DNA from: Gammaproteobacteria bacterium
GTDB taxonomy: Bacteria; Pseudomonadota; Gammaproteobacteria; Competibacterales; Competibacteraceae
Assembly: GCA_024235135.1 (NCBI GenBank)
Contig: JACKMZ010000001.1
Span: 817,001 to 881,000, forward strand
Direction of reading: 5' to 3'
Length of the DNA: 64,000 nucleotides
The translations under genes were made by a program, and so were the position numbers. The notes under the pieces were generated by a model. It saw only the letters and a list, made by a program, of their open reading frames with translations. It was not told the origin of the DNA and did no database searches. Numbering within the stretch: position 1 is the first letter of the stretch; every line of letters starts with the position of its first letter. Shown here in pieces: positions 53,609 through 62,377 of the stretch.

Positions 53609-54700
53609 ATGGGTTTCAAATGCGGTATCGTGGGTTTGCCTAACGTGGGTAAATCCACCTTGTTCAATGCGTTGACCCAGGCCGGCATTCAGGCGGAGAA
53701 CTACCCTTTTTGCACCATCGATCCTAATGTCGGGGTGGTGGCGGTTCCCGACGAGCGGATGGATTCGTTGGCGGCTATCGTCAACCCCCAGAAAATCGTT
53801 CCCACCACATTGGAGTTCGTGGATATCGCGGGCCTGGTAGCTGGCGCTTCACGGGGTGAAGGGCTGGGGAATCAGTTTCTGGCCCATATTCGGGAAACCG
53901 ACGCCATTGCCCATGTCGTGCGTTGCTTCGAACATGGCGACGTGGTGCATGTGGCCGGTAAGGTCGATCCCTTGGCCGACATTGAAGTCATCGACACCGA
54001 ACTGGGGCTGGCCGATCTCGCCACGGTGGAACGTGCCTATCAACGAGCCGAGAAAAACGCCAAGGCCGGCGGCAAGGAAGTGGTGGCCCGAAAAGAGTTG
54101 TTGCAGCGGGTACAGTCGCATCTGAACGATGGATCGCCTGCGCGTACCCTGGTCCTGAGCGAGGAAGAGCGCGCGTTGTTGCGCGATCTGCATTTGTTGA
54201 CCGCTAAGCCGATCCTGTACATCGCCAATGTGAACGAGAGCGGTTTTCAGGATAATCCGCTATTGGCGGCGGTTCAGGTGCACGCAGCCACGGAGAAAGC
54301 TGAAGTGGTGGCGATCTGTGCGGCCTTGGAAGCAGAAATCGCCGAGCTCGACGACACTGATAAAGCGGAGTTTTTGGCGGATTACGGTCTGGATGAACCA
54401 GGACTCAATCGCGTGATCAGGGCAGGCTACAAGCTATTGGGACTGGAAACCTATTTTACGGCTGGGCCTAAGGAGGTGCGGGCCTGGACCGTGCCCGTGG
54501 GCTCCACAGCGCCTCAGGCGGCTGGTGTGATTCATACGGATTTCGAGCGGGGTTTTATTCGGGCCGAAGTCATTGCCTACGCGGATTACATCGCTCACGG
54601 TGGTGAGCAGGGTGCGCGTGAAGCGGGCAAATGGCGGTTGGAAGGGAAGGAGTACATTGTCCAGGAAGGTGACGTAATGCATTTCCGCTTCAACGTATAG
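53609..54700 (+). CDS. ychF: redox-regulated ATPase/GTPase YchF (OLA1 type)
   Basis: 363 residues, complete. P-loop GLPNVGKSTLFNALT, ENYPFCTIDPNVGVVAVPD, DIAGLVAGASRGEGLGNQFL, and a C-terminal TGS domain (TYFTAGPKEVRAWTV...). The G4 position reads YIANVNE rather than NKxD, consistent with ATP preference in this family. Ribosome-associated; linked to stress responses. Pairs with pth. Confidence 0.97.
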   Translation: MGFKCGIVGLPNVGKSTLFNALTQAGIQAENYPFCTIDPNVGVVAVPDERMDSLAAIVNPQKIVPTTLEFVDIAGLVAGASRGEGLGNQFLAHIRETDAIAHVVRCFEHGDVVHVAGKVDPLADIEVIDTELGLADLATVERAYQRAEKNAKAGGKEVVARKELLQRVQSHLNDGSPARTLVLSEEERALLRDLHLLTAKPILYIANVNESGFQDNPLLAAVQVHAATEKAEVVAICAALEAEIAELDDTDKAEFLADYGLDEPGLNRVIRAGYKLLGLETYFTAGPKEVRAWTVPVGSTAPQAAGVIHTDFERGFIRAEVIAYADYIAHGGEQGAREAGKWRLEGKEYIVQEGDVMHFRFNV

Positions 54701-54768
54701 TCGGTTGACAGAACCCGGCTGTAAGCAAATAATACCCGTCTTTTCGAAAACTGACTGCGGTTCTCAGT

Positions 54769-54845
54769 GGCTATGTAGCTCAGGCGGTTAGAGCACAGCA
54801 CTCATAATGCTGGTGTCGGTGGTTCGAGTCCACCCATAGCCACCA
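54769..54845 (+). tRNA. tRNA-Met, elongator type (anticodon CAT)
   Basis: 77 bases with encoded CCA. Acceptor GGCTATG pairs with CATAGCC; D arm TAGCTCAGGCGGTTAGAGCA; anticodon stem AGCA/TGCT around loop CTCATAA giving CAT; T arm GTGG TTCGAGT CCAC. Closely resembles E. coli elongator tRNA-Met in its 5' half; a lysidine-modified tRNA-Ile2 is less likely. Follows ychF as in Pseudomonas and marks the edge of the conserved block. Confidence 0.92.
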
Positions 54846-55303
54846 ATAAAAACAAATAGTTATCTCCAATCCGTTGTCGCTTCCAAAGCCCGCTGCGTAA
54901 AAATCGCGTAAACTGGCTTTCCACTCGCTCAAATATGCCCTGTGGACGACGATCAGGCTATCGTGGCGTCCTGGTCCGCTAGTCGCTTTAATGCGGGTAG
55001 GATGTGCCGACAGCCGAAGCGCACCATTCGCGTAATTTTTGCGCGTTCTTCAGTTCATCTGCATGCCTCTAAACTGGCATGCTCATCATAAGTTCGCCCG
55101 TGTAAGCATCCTGCCGGCCATATCTTTATGAGCGACACATTTTGCTCAAACAGTCAGATCATTTGTGTTTATCAAATAGATAGTTACCTGAACACAACTG
55201 ACCACTGACGCCACCATCGAATGCTTGCCACAAAACACGCCCCAGAAATTACTCGATTCTGGGCGATGTCGCTGGCCTGTATGTTGGGAACGAGTAACGC
55301 TTA
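54846..55303. other. intergenic region after tRNA-Met
   Basis: 458 bases between the tRNA-Met gene and the deleted SNF2 gene. I see no gene, no repeat of the tRNA 3' end and no integrase fragment. Open frames running into the tRNA are artefacts. Confidence 0.5.
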
Positions 55304-56626
55304 ATGTACGTTTTGCATGGAACCTGGGTTCCCCGGCTGACCGATGAATTCGTTCAATCCGGCGAGTTCTTGATTTGGTTGGAAACCGGGGCTACCCGCG
55401 CTACCCCTCCTGGCTATGCCGCCAAATATCTGCAAGCGAACGATCTGGCCACCGTACTGGCCGATGAATGGGCTTTCGCCAAGCCCGGCTGCGAAGCGGT
55501 CCGTCGCCGGCTTCATGGTTGTCATCTGCGTCTACCCATCAGCGCGGATGGGAAAGGATTGCCATCGCCGGAATTGGCCCACTGGCTAGGCATGGAGGTG
55601 TCGGACGAGCACATGATGGGTTTTGCTGATACCGTGATCAGTGCCTACCCGCTGGACAACGGCACCCCGGTGGAAAATCGCCTGCTCGATCTGTGGTCCA
55701 TCTTCAATTTTCTCAATCCCGGCTATCTTGGTACGCAAAGCCAGTTCCGCAAACAGTTCGAACTCCCTATTCAAAAGGACGGCAGTCCAACCCAGTCATC
55801 GTTGTTGAAAAAGCTGGTCCAACCCTTCATTTTGCGCCGGGTCAAGACGGACAAAGCGATCATTCGCGATCTCCCCGGCAAGGTCGAACACAAACAATAC
55901 TGTCATCTAACCCGAGAACAGGCGTCCCTGTACGAGGCCGTCGTCAAGGACGTGGAAAAGGATCTGGAAGCAGCCGAGGGCATGAAGCGCAAGGGCCTGA
56001 TCCTGGCGACCTTGATGCGACTCAAGCAGATCTGCAATCATCCCCGCCAGTTCCTACAGGACGCCAGCCCGTTCACGCCTGAGCGTTCCCACAAACTGGA
56101 ACGGCTGACCGAAATGTTGGAAGAGGTCATCGGTGCGGGCGAGAGTCTGCTGATTTTCAGTCAGTTCACGGAGGTCGCCGAAGCTTTAGAGAAGTATCTG
56201 CGCGCTTTGCACTACCCCACGTATTATTTGCACGGCGGTACTCCTCGCGTTCGTCGCGAACAGATGATTAACGCCTTTCAAAACCCGGATAGCGCGCCGG
56301 CGGCGTTCATTTTGCCCCTGAAAGCCGGCGGGGTCGGCATCACCCTGACTCGGGCCAATCACGTGTTCCATTTCGATCGCTGGTGGAATCCGGCGGTGGA
56401 AGATCAGGCTACCGACCGGGCCTTTCGTATCGGTCAAACACGCAATGTCTTCGTGCACAAGTTCATTACACTGGGGACGTTGGAAGAACGTATCGATCAA
56501 ATGCTGGAAGATAAGAAGCAGGTTGCCGGTCTGGTGGTAGGCGCCGACGAAGCGTGGCTGACCGAATTGGACAATGCCAGCTTCAAGCGCCTGATCGCCC
56601 TCAATCGCCAAGCGGTGCTGGACTGA
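55304..56626 (+). pseudogene. SNF2-family helicase with internal deletion
   Basis: 440-residue open frame. Residues 1 to about 97 match the N-terminus of bacterial SNF2 proteins with the DUF3670/helicase-associated region (MYVLHGTWVP...FLIWLE...LPSPELAHWLG). About 20 residues later the frame joins GTPVENRLLDLWSIFNFLNPGYLG, which in intact proteins lies after motif III. Motifs I (GxGKT), Ia, II (DEAQ) and III are absent. The C-terminal RecA-like lobe is complete: LLIFSQFTEVAEAL, YLHGGTPRVRREQ, AGGVGITLTRANHVFHFDRWWNP and DRAFRIGQTRNVFVHKFI. Normal relatives have about 1000 residues. The frame is intact but cannot hydrolyse ATP; probably non-functional as a motor. Its partner SWIM protein gene follows. 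Confidence 0.82.
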
Positions 56627-56641
56627 GGCAGAGAACGCAAT

Positions 56642-57310
56642 ATGGCGCAACTGACGCGAACCGGGTGGGGACAACGCTTTATGGATGCCCTGCAGAGTTT
56701 CACCGATCCGGCCCGGTTGGCTCGCGGCCGATCCTACGCCGGTCCGAATCGCATTCGGTCGCACACCCTGCGGGATGGCAAACTCACCGCCAGGGTTCAG
56801 GGCAACATCAATCCGTACTTCGGGGTCTACAAGGTCCCCGCCTACACCACCAGCGTGGAGTTGGCGCCTCTCAGCGAGGCCCAGTGGCGACGGATCATTC
56901 CAAGCATCGTGAGTCGGGCCAGTCTGGTCACGCAGTTGTTGATGAACGAAATGCCGGCCGGCCTCGAGGATGTTTTGCGCGATGGCGGCGGCCATTTGCT
57001 GCCCGTCGGCGAGAAGGATTTCAAAACGCAGTGCAGTTGCCCGGATTTTTGGAACCCATGCAAGCACATCGCCGGATTGTGTTACCTTCTGGCCAGGGAA
57101 CTGGATCAGGACCCGTTTCTGCTGTTCGAATTGCGCGGTTTATCCCGTCAGCATCTGCGTCAGGAATTGCTTAAATCGCCTCTTGGCCAGGTGTCGGCGC
57201 AGGCGTTGGTTAGTGAGGAACCGCCGATAGAACCGGCCGAGACGTATTACAATCCGGCCGCAACGAGTCCCCGCCACCAAAATCGGATACCACGAATATT
57301 GGAGCGGTGA
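56642..57310 (+). CDS. SWIM zinc-finger protein
   Basis: 222 residues. SWIM motif CxCx6CxH in CSCPDFWNPCKHIAG near residues 127-141. N-terminal segment RFMDALQSFTDPARLARGRSYA and GRVQ-like beta region precede it. In many bacteria this protein is encoded directly after a DUF3670 SNF2 helicase, and the two are thought to work together on DNA. Here the helicase is broken while this gene looks intact. The start ATG lies 15 bases after the SNF2 stop. Confidence 0.88.
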   Translation: MAQLTRTGWGQRFMDALQSFTDPARLARGRSYAGPNRIRSHTLRDGKLTARVQGNINPYFGVYKVPAYTTSVELAPLSEAQWRRIIPSIVSRASLVTQLLMNEMPAGLEDVLRDGGGHLLPVGEKDFKTQCSCPDFWNPCKHIAGLCYLLARELDQDPFLLFELRGLSRQHLRQELLKSPLGQVSAQALVSEEPPIEPAETYYNPAATSPRHQNRIPRILER

Positions 57311-57521
57311 CAAGCGCCTGCCCGCCATCCTTGATCCCCTGCCCCCATCCGGCCTACCGCGGTACTGGTCAGAAAGGCCGGAGCGACGCCGGCGTTCTGG
57401 CAAAACCGGCAGTCATTTCTAGACGTTATGGGCGAATGGTATGAACGGGTCCGAAAGGAATCGAAATTATTCGATTGACGGAATTTCCTTGAGTTTGTCA
57501 TTCGATTGGCGACAGGGTGTG

Positions 57522-58661
57522 TCAATCGATCATCGTGCGAGCGTATCGGCGTACACAGTTTTTCCCTGCTCTTTTGGCTTCGTATAAGGCTTGGTCCGCC
57601 ACCGACATTAGGGATTCGAGTTTGTAGTTTCCTGTCGATACACCGAAACTCGATGTGATTCGCAGTACCCGTCCGTCATTAATTAAAGGTCGTTGTTCCA
57701 TCGCTGAGCGAATCTTTTCGGCCACAACGACTGCATCGTCGATGGCGGTATTGGGTAGAAAAATCGCGAATTCTTCGCCGCCTATACGACTGCAAATATC
57801 CGATGCGCGCGTGTTGCGCTCAATGAGTTTCGATACATGACGTAATGCATCATCACCGACACTGTGGCCATAGGTATCGTTGACGTTCTTAAAATCATCC
57901 AAATCCAATGCGATTAATGACGCCGGAAATTTATGGCGTTCACAATAGCTCATCTGAACGGTGACAATATCGTGAAATGCCCCACGGTTATTGAGACCGG
58001 TGAGGTAATCCGTATTTGCCATCTTTTCGGCTTCATCTTTTGCATGGCGTAATTGATGCCCCAACATGAAGCTTTGATGCAAGGCGGTACTCAGAACTTT
58101 TGTCGTGCGCGTGCATGACGCCATGAACAAAACACTTCCAATGGCCGTGGAAAATAACGCGCCCTCTCCGAATAGAAGAAACCAAACGGTTGCTGGCAGC
58201 AGTACGCCTGCCATGGACGCCAGCGCGATGGGTCGGATGGCCGTGTAAACGGAAATGGCGCCGCCGGCCATGCCCATAAGGAAGAAAAAGGTGACGAGCT
58301 GATCTTCCACGGGCGTCCCGGCGATCAACCAAAGGCCGCCTACTCCCCAAATGAGCGCCGAAAACATGAGAGAAGCGAAATAGGGCTTTTCCCACGAAAG
58401 AATCGCTTCACCTTGGGGCGCTCTCAGTTCATATCCTAGTAGAAGCGTGGCTCTAATCGTCGATGCCATGATGACCGCTCCATACCAGATCAGCAATTTC
58501 GAATGATCGACATGTTGCCACAGGACGAAAAGCAGCAATCCCCCGCTAATCAAGCTGATGAAAATGGGCGGAAAGGATTGTTTGAAAAGGAGTTGTAACT
58601 TGTCGACCTGGGTCGTCAGTTCGAAATTCGGCGTTCCGGCGTCCCGATGTGGTCGTTCCAT
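57522..58661 (-). CDS. membrane-anchored diguanylate cyclase
   Basis: 379 residues from ATG 58661. Five or six hydrophobic segments in the first 190 residues, then a GGDEF domain (about 215-379): active-site GGEEF in SRIGGEEFAIFLP, and an inhibitory RxxD (RASD) five residues before it. Makes cyclic di-GMP with probable product inhibition. The N-terminal sensor is a MASE-like membrane domain of unknown ligand. Monocistronic. Confidence 0.93.
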   Translation of the reverse strand: MERPHRDAGTPNFELTTQVDKLQLLFKQSFPPIFISLISGGLLLFVLWQHVDHSKLLIWYGAVIMASTIRATLLLGYELRAPQGEAILSWEKPYFASLMFSALIWGVGGLWLIAGTPVEDQLVTFFFLMGMAGGAISVYTAIRPIALASMAGVLLPATVWFLLFGEGALFSTAIGSVLFMASCTRTTKVLSTALHQSFMLGHQLRHAKDEAEKMANTDYLTGLNNRGAFHDIVTVQMSYCERHKFPASLIALDLDDFKNVNDTYGHSVGDDALRHVSKLIERNTRASDICSRIGGEEFAIFLPNTAIDDAVVVAEKIRSAMEQRPLINDGRVLRITSSFGVSTGNYKLESLMSVADQALYEAKRAGKNCVRRYARTMID

Positions 58662-59162
58662 CACGGGATATACGGTGTATCGCCGATACAGAACGCAAAC
58701 GATCCCTGTATAGAAGACGAAAGGCGAAGAAGCTTAGGGAAGAACGCTATCATGCGGTGCATCGGAAAATGCGCCCAAACTCCATGCCAGCCCAAGCATT
58801 TGCCCATTAGACGCTTCAATAGTTCTTCCATCAGCCTTCGTCCTGCCCTTGGCCATTGATTACCAATAGACCGTATTCTCCTGGACATCAAGCGGCGAGA
58901 CGGATGATCTCGCACTGGGAATCTTTGGGGGTGCGATATGAGCGTCGGGTGGGAGCCGCGCGGGCGCTGATCCACGAGGAAAATTGCCGTGTCGGAGAAC
59001 GTAACAGTTATCCGAAGGCGAGCCTGCTTTTCTTGAGCTGATTGGGTATCGTTGAGGAACTGTCAGCCGTCCGTCCGTAGCGGGTCGAGGTGATGATCGA
59101 ACGCCTTCCTGATTGGGACGTCGTCAACTCCCGTACTCCCCAATGCCTGGATCATTCACCCT
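58662..59162. other. intergenic region
   Basis: 501 bases between two minus-strand genes. I see no convincing gene, RNA or repeat; it should contain the diguanylate cyclase promoter and the end of the DUF4124-like transcript. Confidence 0.4.
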
Positions 59163-59612
59163 TCATTGGGTCGATACCTGTTTCAGATTGGTTTGGAGTA
59201 TCTTAAATTCTCCATCTCGGCAATGATTGTAGGAATAAGCACCGACTTTTATGGGATTAATTTCGCTGAGCTTGCCTTGATATTCAAATACGAATGAAAT
59301 CACTTCGGAACTGACTGGATCAACGTAATCCGCGCCACCCAATGTCGTGTAAACTTCCGCCTCGGAAAGTCCTTTTATCATCATTTGGGTGACTTCTTCA
59401 GCCAAATCCCTGACGGCGGTACAGGAAAAACCCTCGGCTTTCGTTTTTTTATGGAACCTGTCGATTTGTTTCGTGTAACTGCCGGGTGCGACGGTTACGC
59501 AGTCCTTGTCGGAATAAGTGACCGTACCGTCTTCCTGAACGCATCGGTTGAGCGCGTACGCTGTGCTTGTATGAAAAACCAACAATATCGTAAAGAACCA
59601 AAACGCTTTCAT
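59163..59612 (-). CDS. secreted DUF4124-like protein
   Basis: 149 residues from ATG 59612 (GGGGG six bases upstream). Signal peptide MKAFWFFTILLVFHTSTAYA. The mature start NRCVQEDGTVTYSDKDCVT resembles DUF4124 (xxYxxxDxxGxxxYSDxxC). The rest (AEEVTQMMIKGLSEAEVYTTLGGADYVDP) looks like a small SmpA/BamE-type fold by its LSEAEVYTTLGGAD pattern, though this is weak. Periplasmic, function unknown. Confidence 0.75.
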   Translation of the reverse strand: MKAFWFFTILLVFHTSTAYALNRCVQEDGTVTYSDKDCVTVAPGSYTKQIDRFHKKTKAEGFSCTAVRDLAEEVTQMMIKGLSEAEVYTTLGGADYVDPVSSEVISFVFEYQGKLSEINPIKVGAYSYNHCRDGEFKILQTNLKQVSTQ

Positions 59613-59655
59613 TGATCGCCCCCTTGCCAATAAATTTAATTCTTTGCCAGTTTTT

Positions 59656-59687
59656 GTTGGGAGGTGACCAAATATTCACCTCCCAAC
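59656..59687 (-). terminator. 12-bp perfect hairpin after thiY-like gene
   Basis: GTTGGGAGGTGA (59656-59667) and TCACCTCCCAAC (59676-59687) are exact complements with loop CCAAATAT. It lies 62 bases beyond the stop of the thiamine-precursor binding protein gene and 44 bases before the DUF4124-like start, both on the minus strand. On that strand the 3' flank is AAAAAC, not a U-tract, so a role as RNA 3' end or leader structure is as likely as termination. Confidence 0.5.
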
Positions 59688-59748
59688 CGATGTCGATGGG
59701 TTTGTTATGGGAAACTGCAAGGACGATGCCGATGAAAGGGCTGTGTTC

Positions 59749-60702
59749 CTACTCGTTGCCCAGTTCCACGGCGTAGTTGGAAACCGGCAGTGGCGTGTTG
59801 ATCAATTTGCGTTCGGCCAGGAATCGGGCAAAGAGTCGATAGCGGCCGTTGTCCAAGGCCGAGGGACGCAGCGCGAAACGCGGTAGCGTGTCGCGCCAGG
59901 CGCGGCGATTCAGTTTGTCGTCGAGCTTGGGATAACGCTTGATGAACAAGGCCCAGGCGTCGTCCGGATGGTTGATCAAATACAGCACACCCTGCTCAAC
60001 GGCCGCCATGAATCTTTGCAGGCGCGGGTCCTTGGTCTCGTCTCGGCGGGCCACGATGACCAGCTCGTCGTAAGCGGGTATCCCTTCTTCTTCCAGATAA
60101 AAGGCCCGGCCCGGTTTGCCGAGAATCGCCAACTGGTTGGGTTCGAAGTTGCGGAATGCCCCGATGACGGCATCCACTTGTCCGGAAATCAGCGCGGGGA
60201 CCAATGAGAAGTTCACGTTGATCAAGGTCGCCTGATCGGGCCCGATGCCATATTTTTCCAACATCGCCTTCAGTAGAACATCTTCGAACCCACTGACCGA
60301 ATAACCGATCTTACGGCCCTTGAGGTCGGCCAGCGAATGGATTGGACTGCTTTTCAAAACCAGGACGCAGTTCAAGGGGGTGGCGATCAATGTACCGATG
60401 CGTTTCAGGGGCAATCCCTGGTTGATTTGAATATGCAGTTGCGGTTGATAGGAAAGCGCGATGTCGGCCTTGCCGGCGGCCACCAATTTGGGGGGATCGT
60501 TGGGATCGGCGGGAGCGATGAGGTCCACGTCCAGATTCTGCTTCGCGAAGAAGCCTTTTTCTAACGCCACGACCAGCGGCGCGTGGTCCGGATTGACGAA
60601 CCAGTCCAGCAAAACGGTGAGTTTCTCGGGTTTGTCGGCGGCGGCGGTGGCGGCGGCGCTGAACAGGACCAAAAGGGCTAAAAGTAAACGCAAACTGTGC
60701 AT
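59749..60702 (-). CDS. thiY: ABC transporter substrate-binding protein, ThiY/THI5-like
   Basis: 317 residues. Signal peptide MHSLRLLLALLVLFSAAATAAA. NMT1/THI5-type fold: VLLDWFVNPDHAPLVVALEKGFF is the ThiY/THI5 hallmark, followed by ADPNDPPKLVAAGKADIALSYQPQ. These bind the thiamine pyrimidine precursor (formylaminopyrimidine). Third gene of an importer operon with permease and ATPase. No TPP-riboswitch-like leader is seen upstream of the operon, so the thiamine link is by family only. Confidence 0.85.
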   Translation of the reverse strand: MHSLRLLLALLVLFSAAATAAADKPEKLTVLLDWFVNPDHAPLVVALEKGFFAKQNLDVDLIAPADPNDPPKLVAAGKADIALSYQPQLHIQINQGLPLKRIGTLIATPLNCVLVLKSSPIHSLADLKGRKIGYSVSGFEDVLLKAMLEKYGIGPDQATLINVNFSLVPALISGQVDAVIGAFRNFEPNQLAILGKPGRAFYLEEEGIPAYDELVIVARRDETKDPRLQRFMAAVEQGVLYLINHPDDAWALFIKRYPKLDDKLNRRAWRDTLPRFALRPSALDNGRYRLFARFLAERKLINTPLPVSNYAVELGNE

Positions 60703-60704
60703 CG

Positions 60705-61469
60705 TCAGGATATTTCCGAATGTAAAGTCAGTTCAGCCTGCCAAGGCAGCAGGCGGTTGAGTACGGCGTCCACCGCGAAATACAGCGAGACGGCCAGCAA
60801 GGCCAGTACCGACAGGGCCGCGAACATCAGGTCGATCTGCACCCGTCCGTTGGCGTGTAGCATGAGGTAGCCCAAGCCGGCGCTGGAGCCCACCCATTCG
60901 CCGACCACGGCGCCAATCGGCGCGATGGCGGTGGCGATTCTCAATCCCGACGCGAGCGCCGGTAACGCGGCGGGCAGCGCGACATGCCGAACGATCGCCC
61001 AACGTCGGCCCGTCGCCATGGTCTGCGCCAGTTCCAACCAGGCGCGGGGGATACGGCGCAGCCCGTCGTAGAAATTGGCCGTTACTGGAAAATAGATGAT
61101 CAAAGTGGCCATCGCGACCTTGGAGGCCATGCCATAGCCCAGCCAAAGCACCAACAACGGCGCGATGGCGAAGACCGGAATGGCCTGGGAAGCGATCAGC
61201 AGCGGTAACAGCCAGCGTCGCATGCGCCGGAAATAGCGGAGCAATAACGCGCTGCCACCCCCTAGAAAAGTGCCCAGCAAAATGCCGAACAGGATCTCCA
61301 GAGCCGTGATGCCAGCCTGTTCCAGAATGAGATCACCATCATTCCACAGACTGCTGAGGACGGCGACCGGACCCGGCAGAATGTAAACGGGAACGCCACT
61401 GATCCAGACCAGCAGTTGCCACGCCAGCAACAGGCCCAGGAGACTGATCAAGGGCGTCAACAGTCGCAT
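60705..61469 (-). CDS. thiX: ABC transporter permease, ThiX-like
   Basis: 254 residues, six helices. EAA loop region FYDGLRRIPRAWLELAQTMATGRRWAIVRHVALPAALPALASGLRIA. Belongs to the SsuC/TauC/ThiX permease family. Overlaps the ATPase gene by 13 bases and ends two bases before the binding protein gene. Confidence 0.88.
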   Translation of the reverse strand: MRLLTPLISLLGLLLAWQLLVWISGVPVYILPGPVAVLSSLWNDGDLILEQAGITALEILFGILLGTFLGGGSALLLRYFRRMRRWLLPLLIASQAIPVFAIAPLLVLWLGYGMASKVAMATLIIYFPVTANFYDGLRRIPRAWLELAQTMATGRRWAIVRHVALPAALPALASGLRIATAIAPIGAVVGEWVGSSAGLGYLMLHANGRVQIDLMFAALSVLALLAVSLYFAVDAVLNRLLPWQAELTLHSEIS

Positions 61470-62254
61470 GATTCGTCCTCCAATCTCCGCAACAGTTCCC
61501 GATAGGCGCTTTGTACCGAAGGATCGCCGGGATCGCGCGGGGTCGATTCGGACAGCGGTTGCTCGAAAAGCTGCAGACGTACCGGACGGCCATGCATGAT
61601 CAACACTTGCCGCGCCAAACGCACGGCTTCGAGGGGATCGTGGGTGACCAGTAGCACGGTGCGTTGCCTCAGGGTTACGGCGGCCAGTGTCTGCAGGCGC
61701 AAGCGGGTGAGTGCATCGACGCCGGAAAACGGCTCGTCCATCAATACCACGGGGCGGTCTTCCATCAGCGTGCGGGCCAACGCCACGCGCTGCCGCATGC
61801 CGCCCGACAGGGCGGCCGGCCTGTCGGCAGTGACATCCGCCAGGCCCACCCGCCGCAACAGTTCGTGAGCCTTGTCCACGGCGGGCGTTTCGCCACGCAG
61901 ACGATTGCCCAACAGCACGTTGTCCAACACGGTGAGCCAGGGCAGTAGCAGGTCTTGCTGGGCCATGTAGGCCACCCGTCCCGTCAGCGGCAAGCCGTCA
62001 CTGCACGTCACCGTGGCCCGCGTCGTCGGAAGCAGGCCGGCCAATAAACGAAGCAAGGTGCTTTTGCCCACGCCGCTGGGTCCAAGTAGGCAGGTGAAAC
62101 CGCCACCCGGCAAATCCAGCGTGACGTTCTCGAACAACAAGTTATCGCCATAACGCCAATCGACGCCACGCAAGCGCACGGCCAGCGCAGGGCTGGACGG
62201 CTTTTCGGGGATGTCGGGGCTGAACGAGGATCGCGGGTTTCTCATGGCTTTCAT
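61457..62254 (-). CDS. thiZ: ABC transporter ATP-binding protein, ThiZ-like
   Basis: 265 residues from ATG 62254. Walker A GPSGVGKSTLLRLLAGLLP, signature LSGGMRQRVALARTL, Walker B VVLMDEPFSGVDALTRL. The frame is open to 62344, but that start would lie upstream of the predicted promoter, so 62254 is preferred. SsuB/TauB/ThiZ family. C-terminus ends in CDC. Confidence 0.87.
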   Translation of the reverse strand: MKAMRNPRSSFSPDIPEKPSSPALAVRLRGVDWRYGDNLLFENVTLDLPGGGFTCLLGPSGVGKSTLLRLLAGLLPTTRATVTCSDGLPLTGRVAYMAQQDLLLPWLTVLDNVLLGNRLRGETPAVDKAHELLRRVGLADVTADRPAALSGGMRQRVALARTLMEDRPVVLMDEPFSGVDALTRLRLQTLAAVTLRQRTVLLVTHDPLEAVRLARQVLIMHGRPVRLQLFEQPLSESTPRDPGDPSVQSAYRELLRRLEDESCDC

Positions 62255-62273
62255 TTTCAACGCGAAGGCGTGC

Positions 62274-62304
62274 AGTATACGGGCAGTGTCGGCGTACGTA
62301 TCAA
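62274..62304 (-). promoter_or_regulatory. candidate promoter of the ThiXYZ-like operon
   Basis: Minus-strand TTGATA (complement of 62299-62304) and TATACT (complement of 62274-62279) with a 19-base spacer, slightly long. Transcription would begin about 12-15 bases before the ATG at 62254, leaving too little leader for a TPP riboswitch. Confidence 0.4.
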
Positions 62305-62377
62305 CTGAAAATCCTGAACTGGTGGGAGTCCCGCCATTGCCCAAGCGTGTTTCCGTGAAGTGAACCGAGTGGATGCC

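Noticed and set aside
54700..54960. Open frame containing VDSNHRHQHYE reading through tRNA-Met
   Set aside because: Well-known spurious peptide from the complement of tRNA-Met.
54769..55303. Possible integrative element at tRNA-Met
   Set aside because: No integrase, no duplicated tRNA 3' end and no direct repeat seen downstream.
62254..62377. TPP riboswitch upstream of the ThiXYZ-like operon
   Set aside because: No CUGAGA or thi-box-like conserved strings on the minus strand, and the predicted leader is too short.
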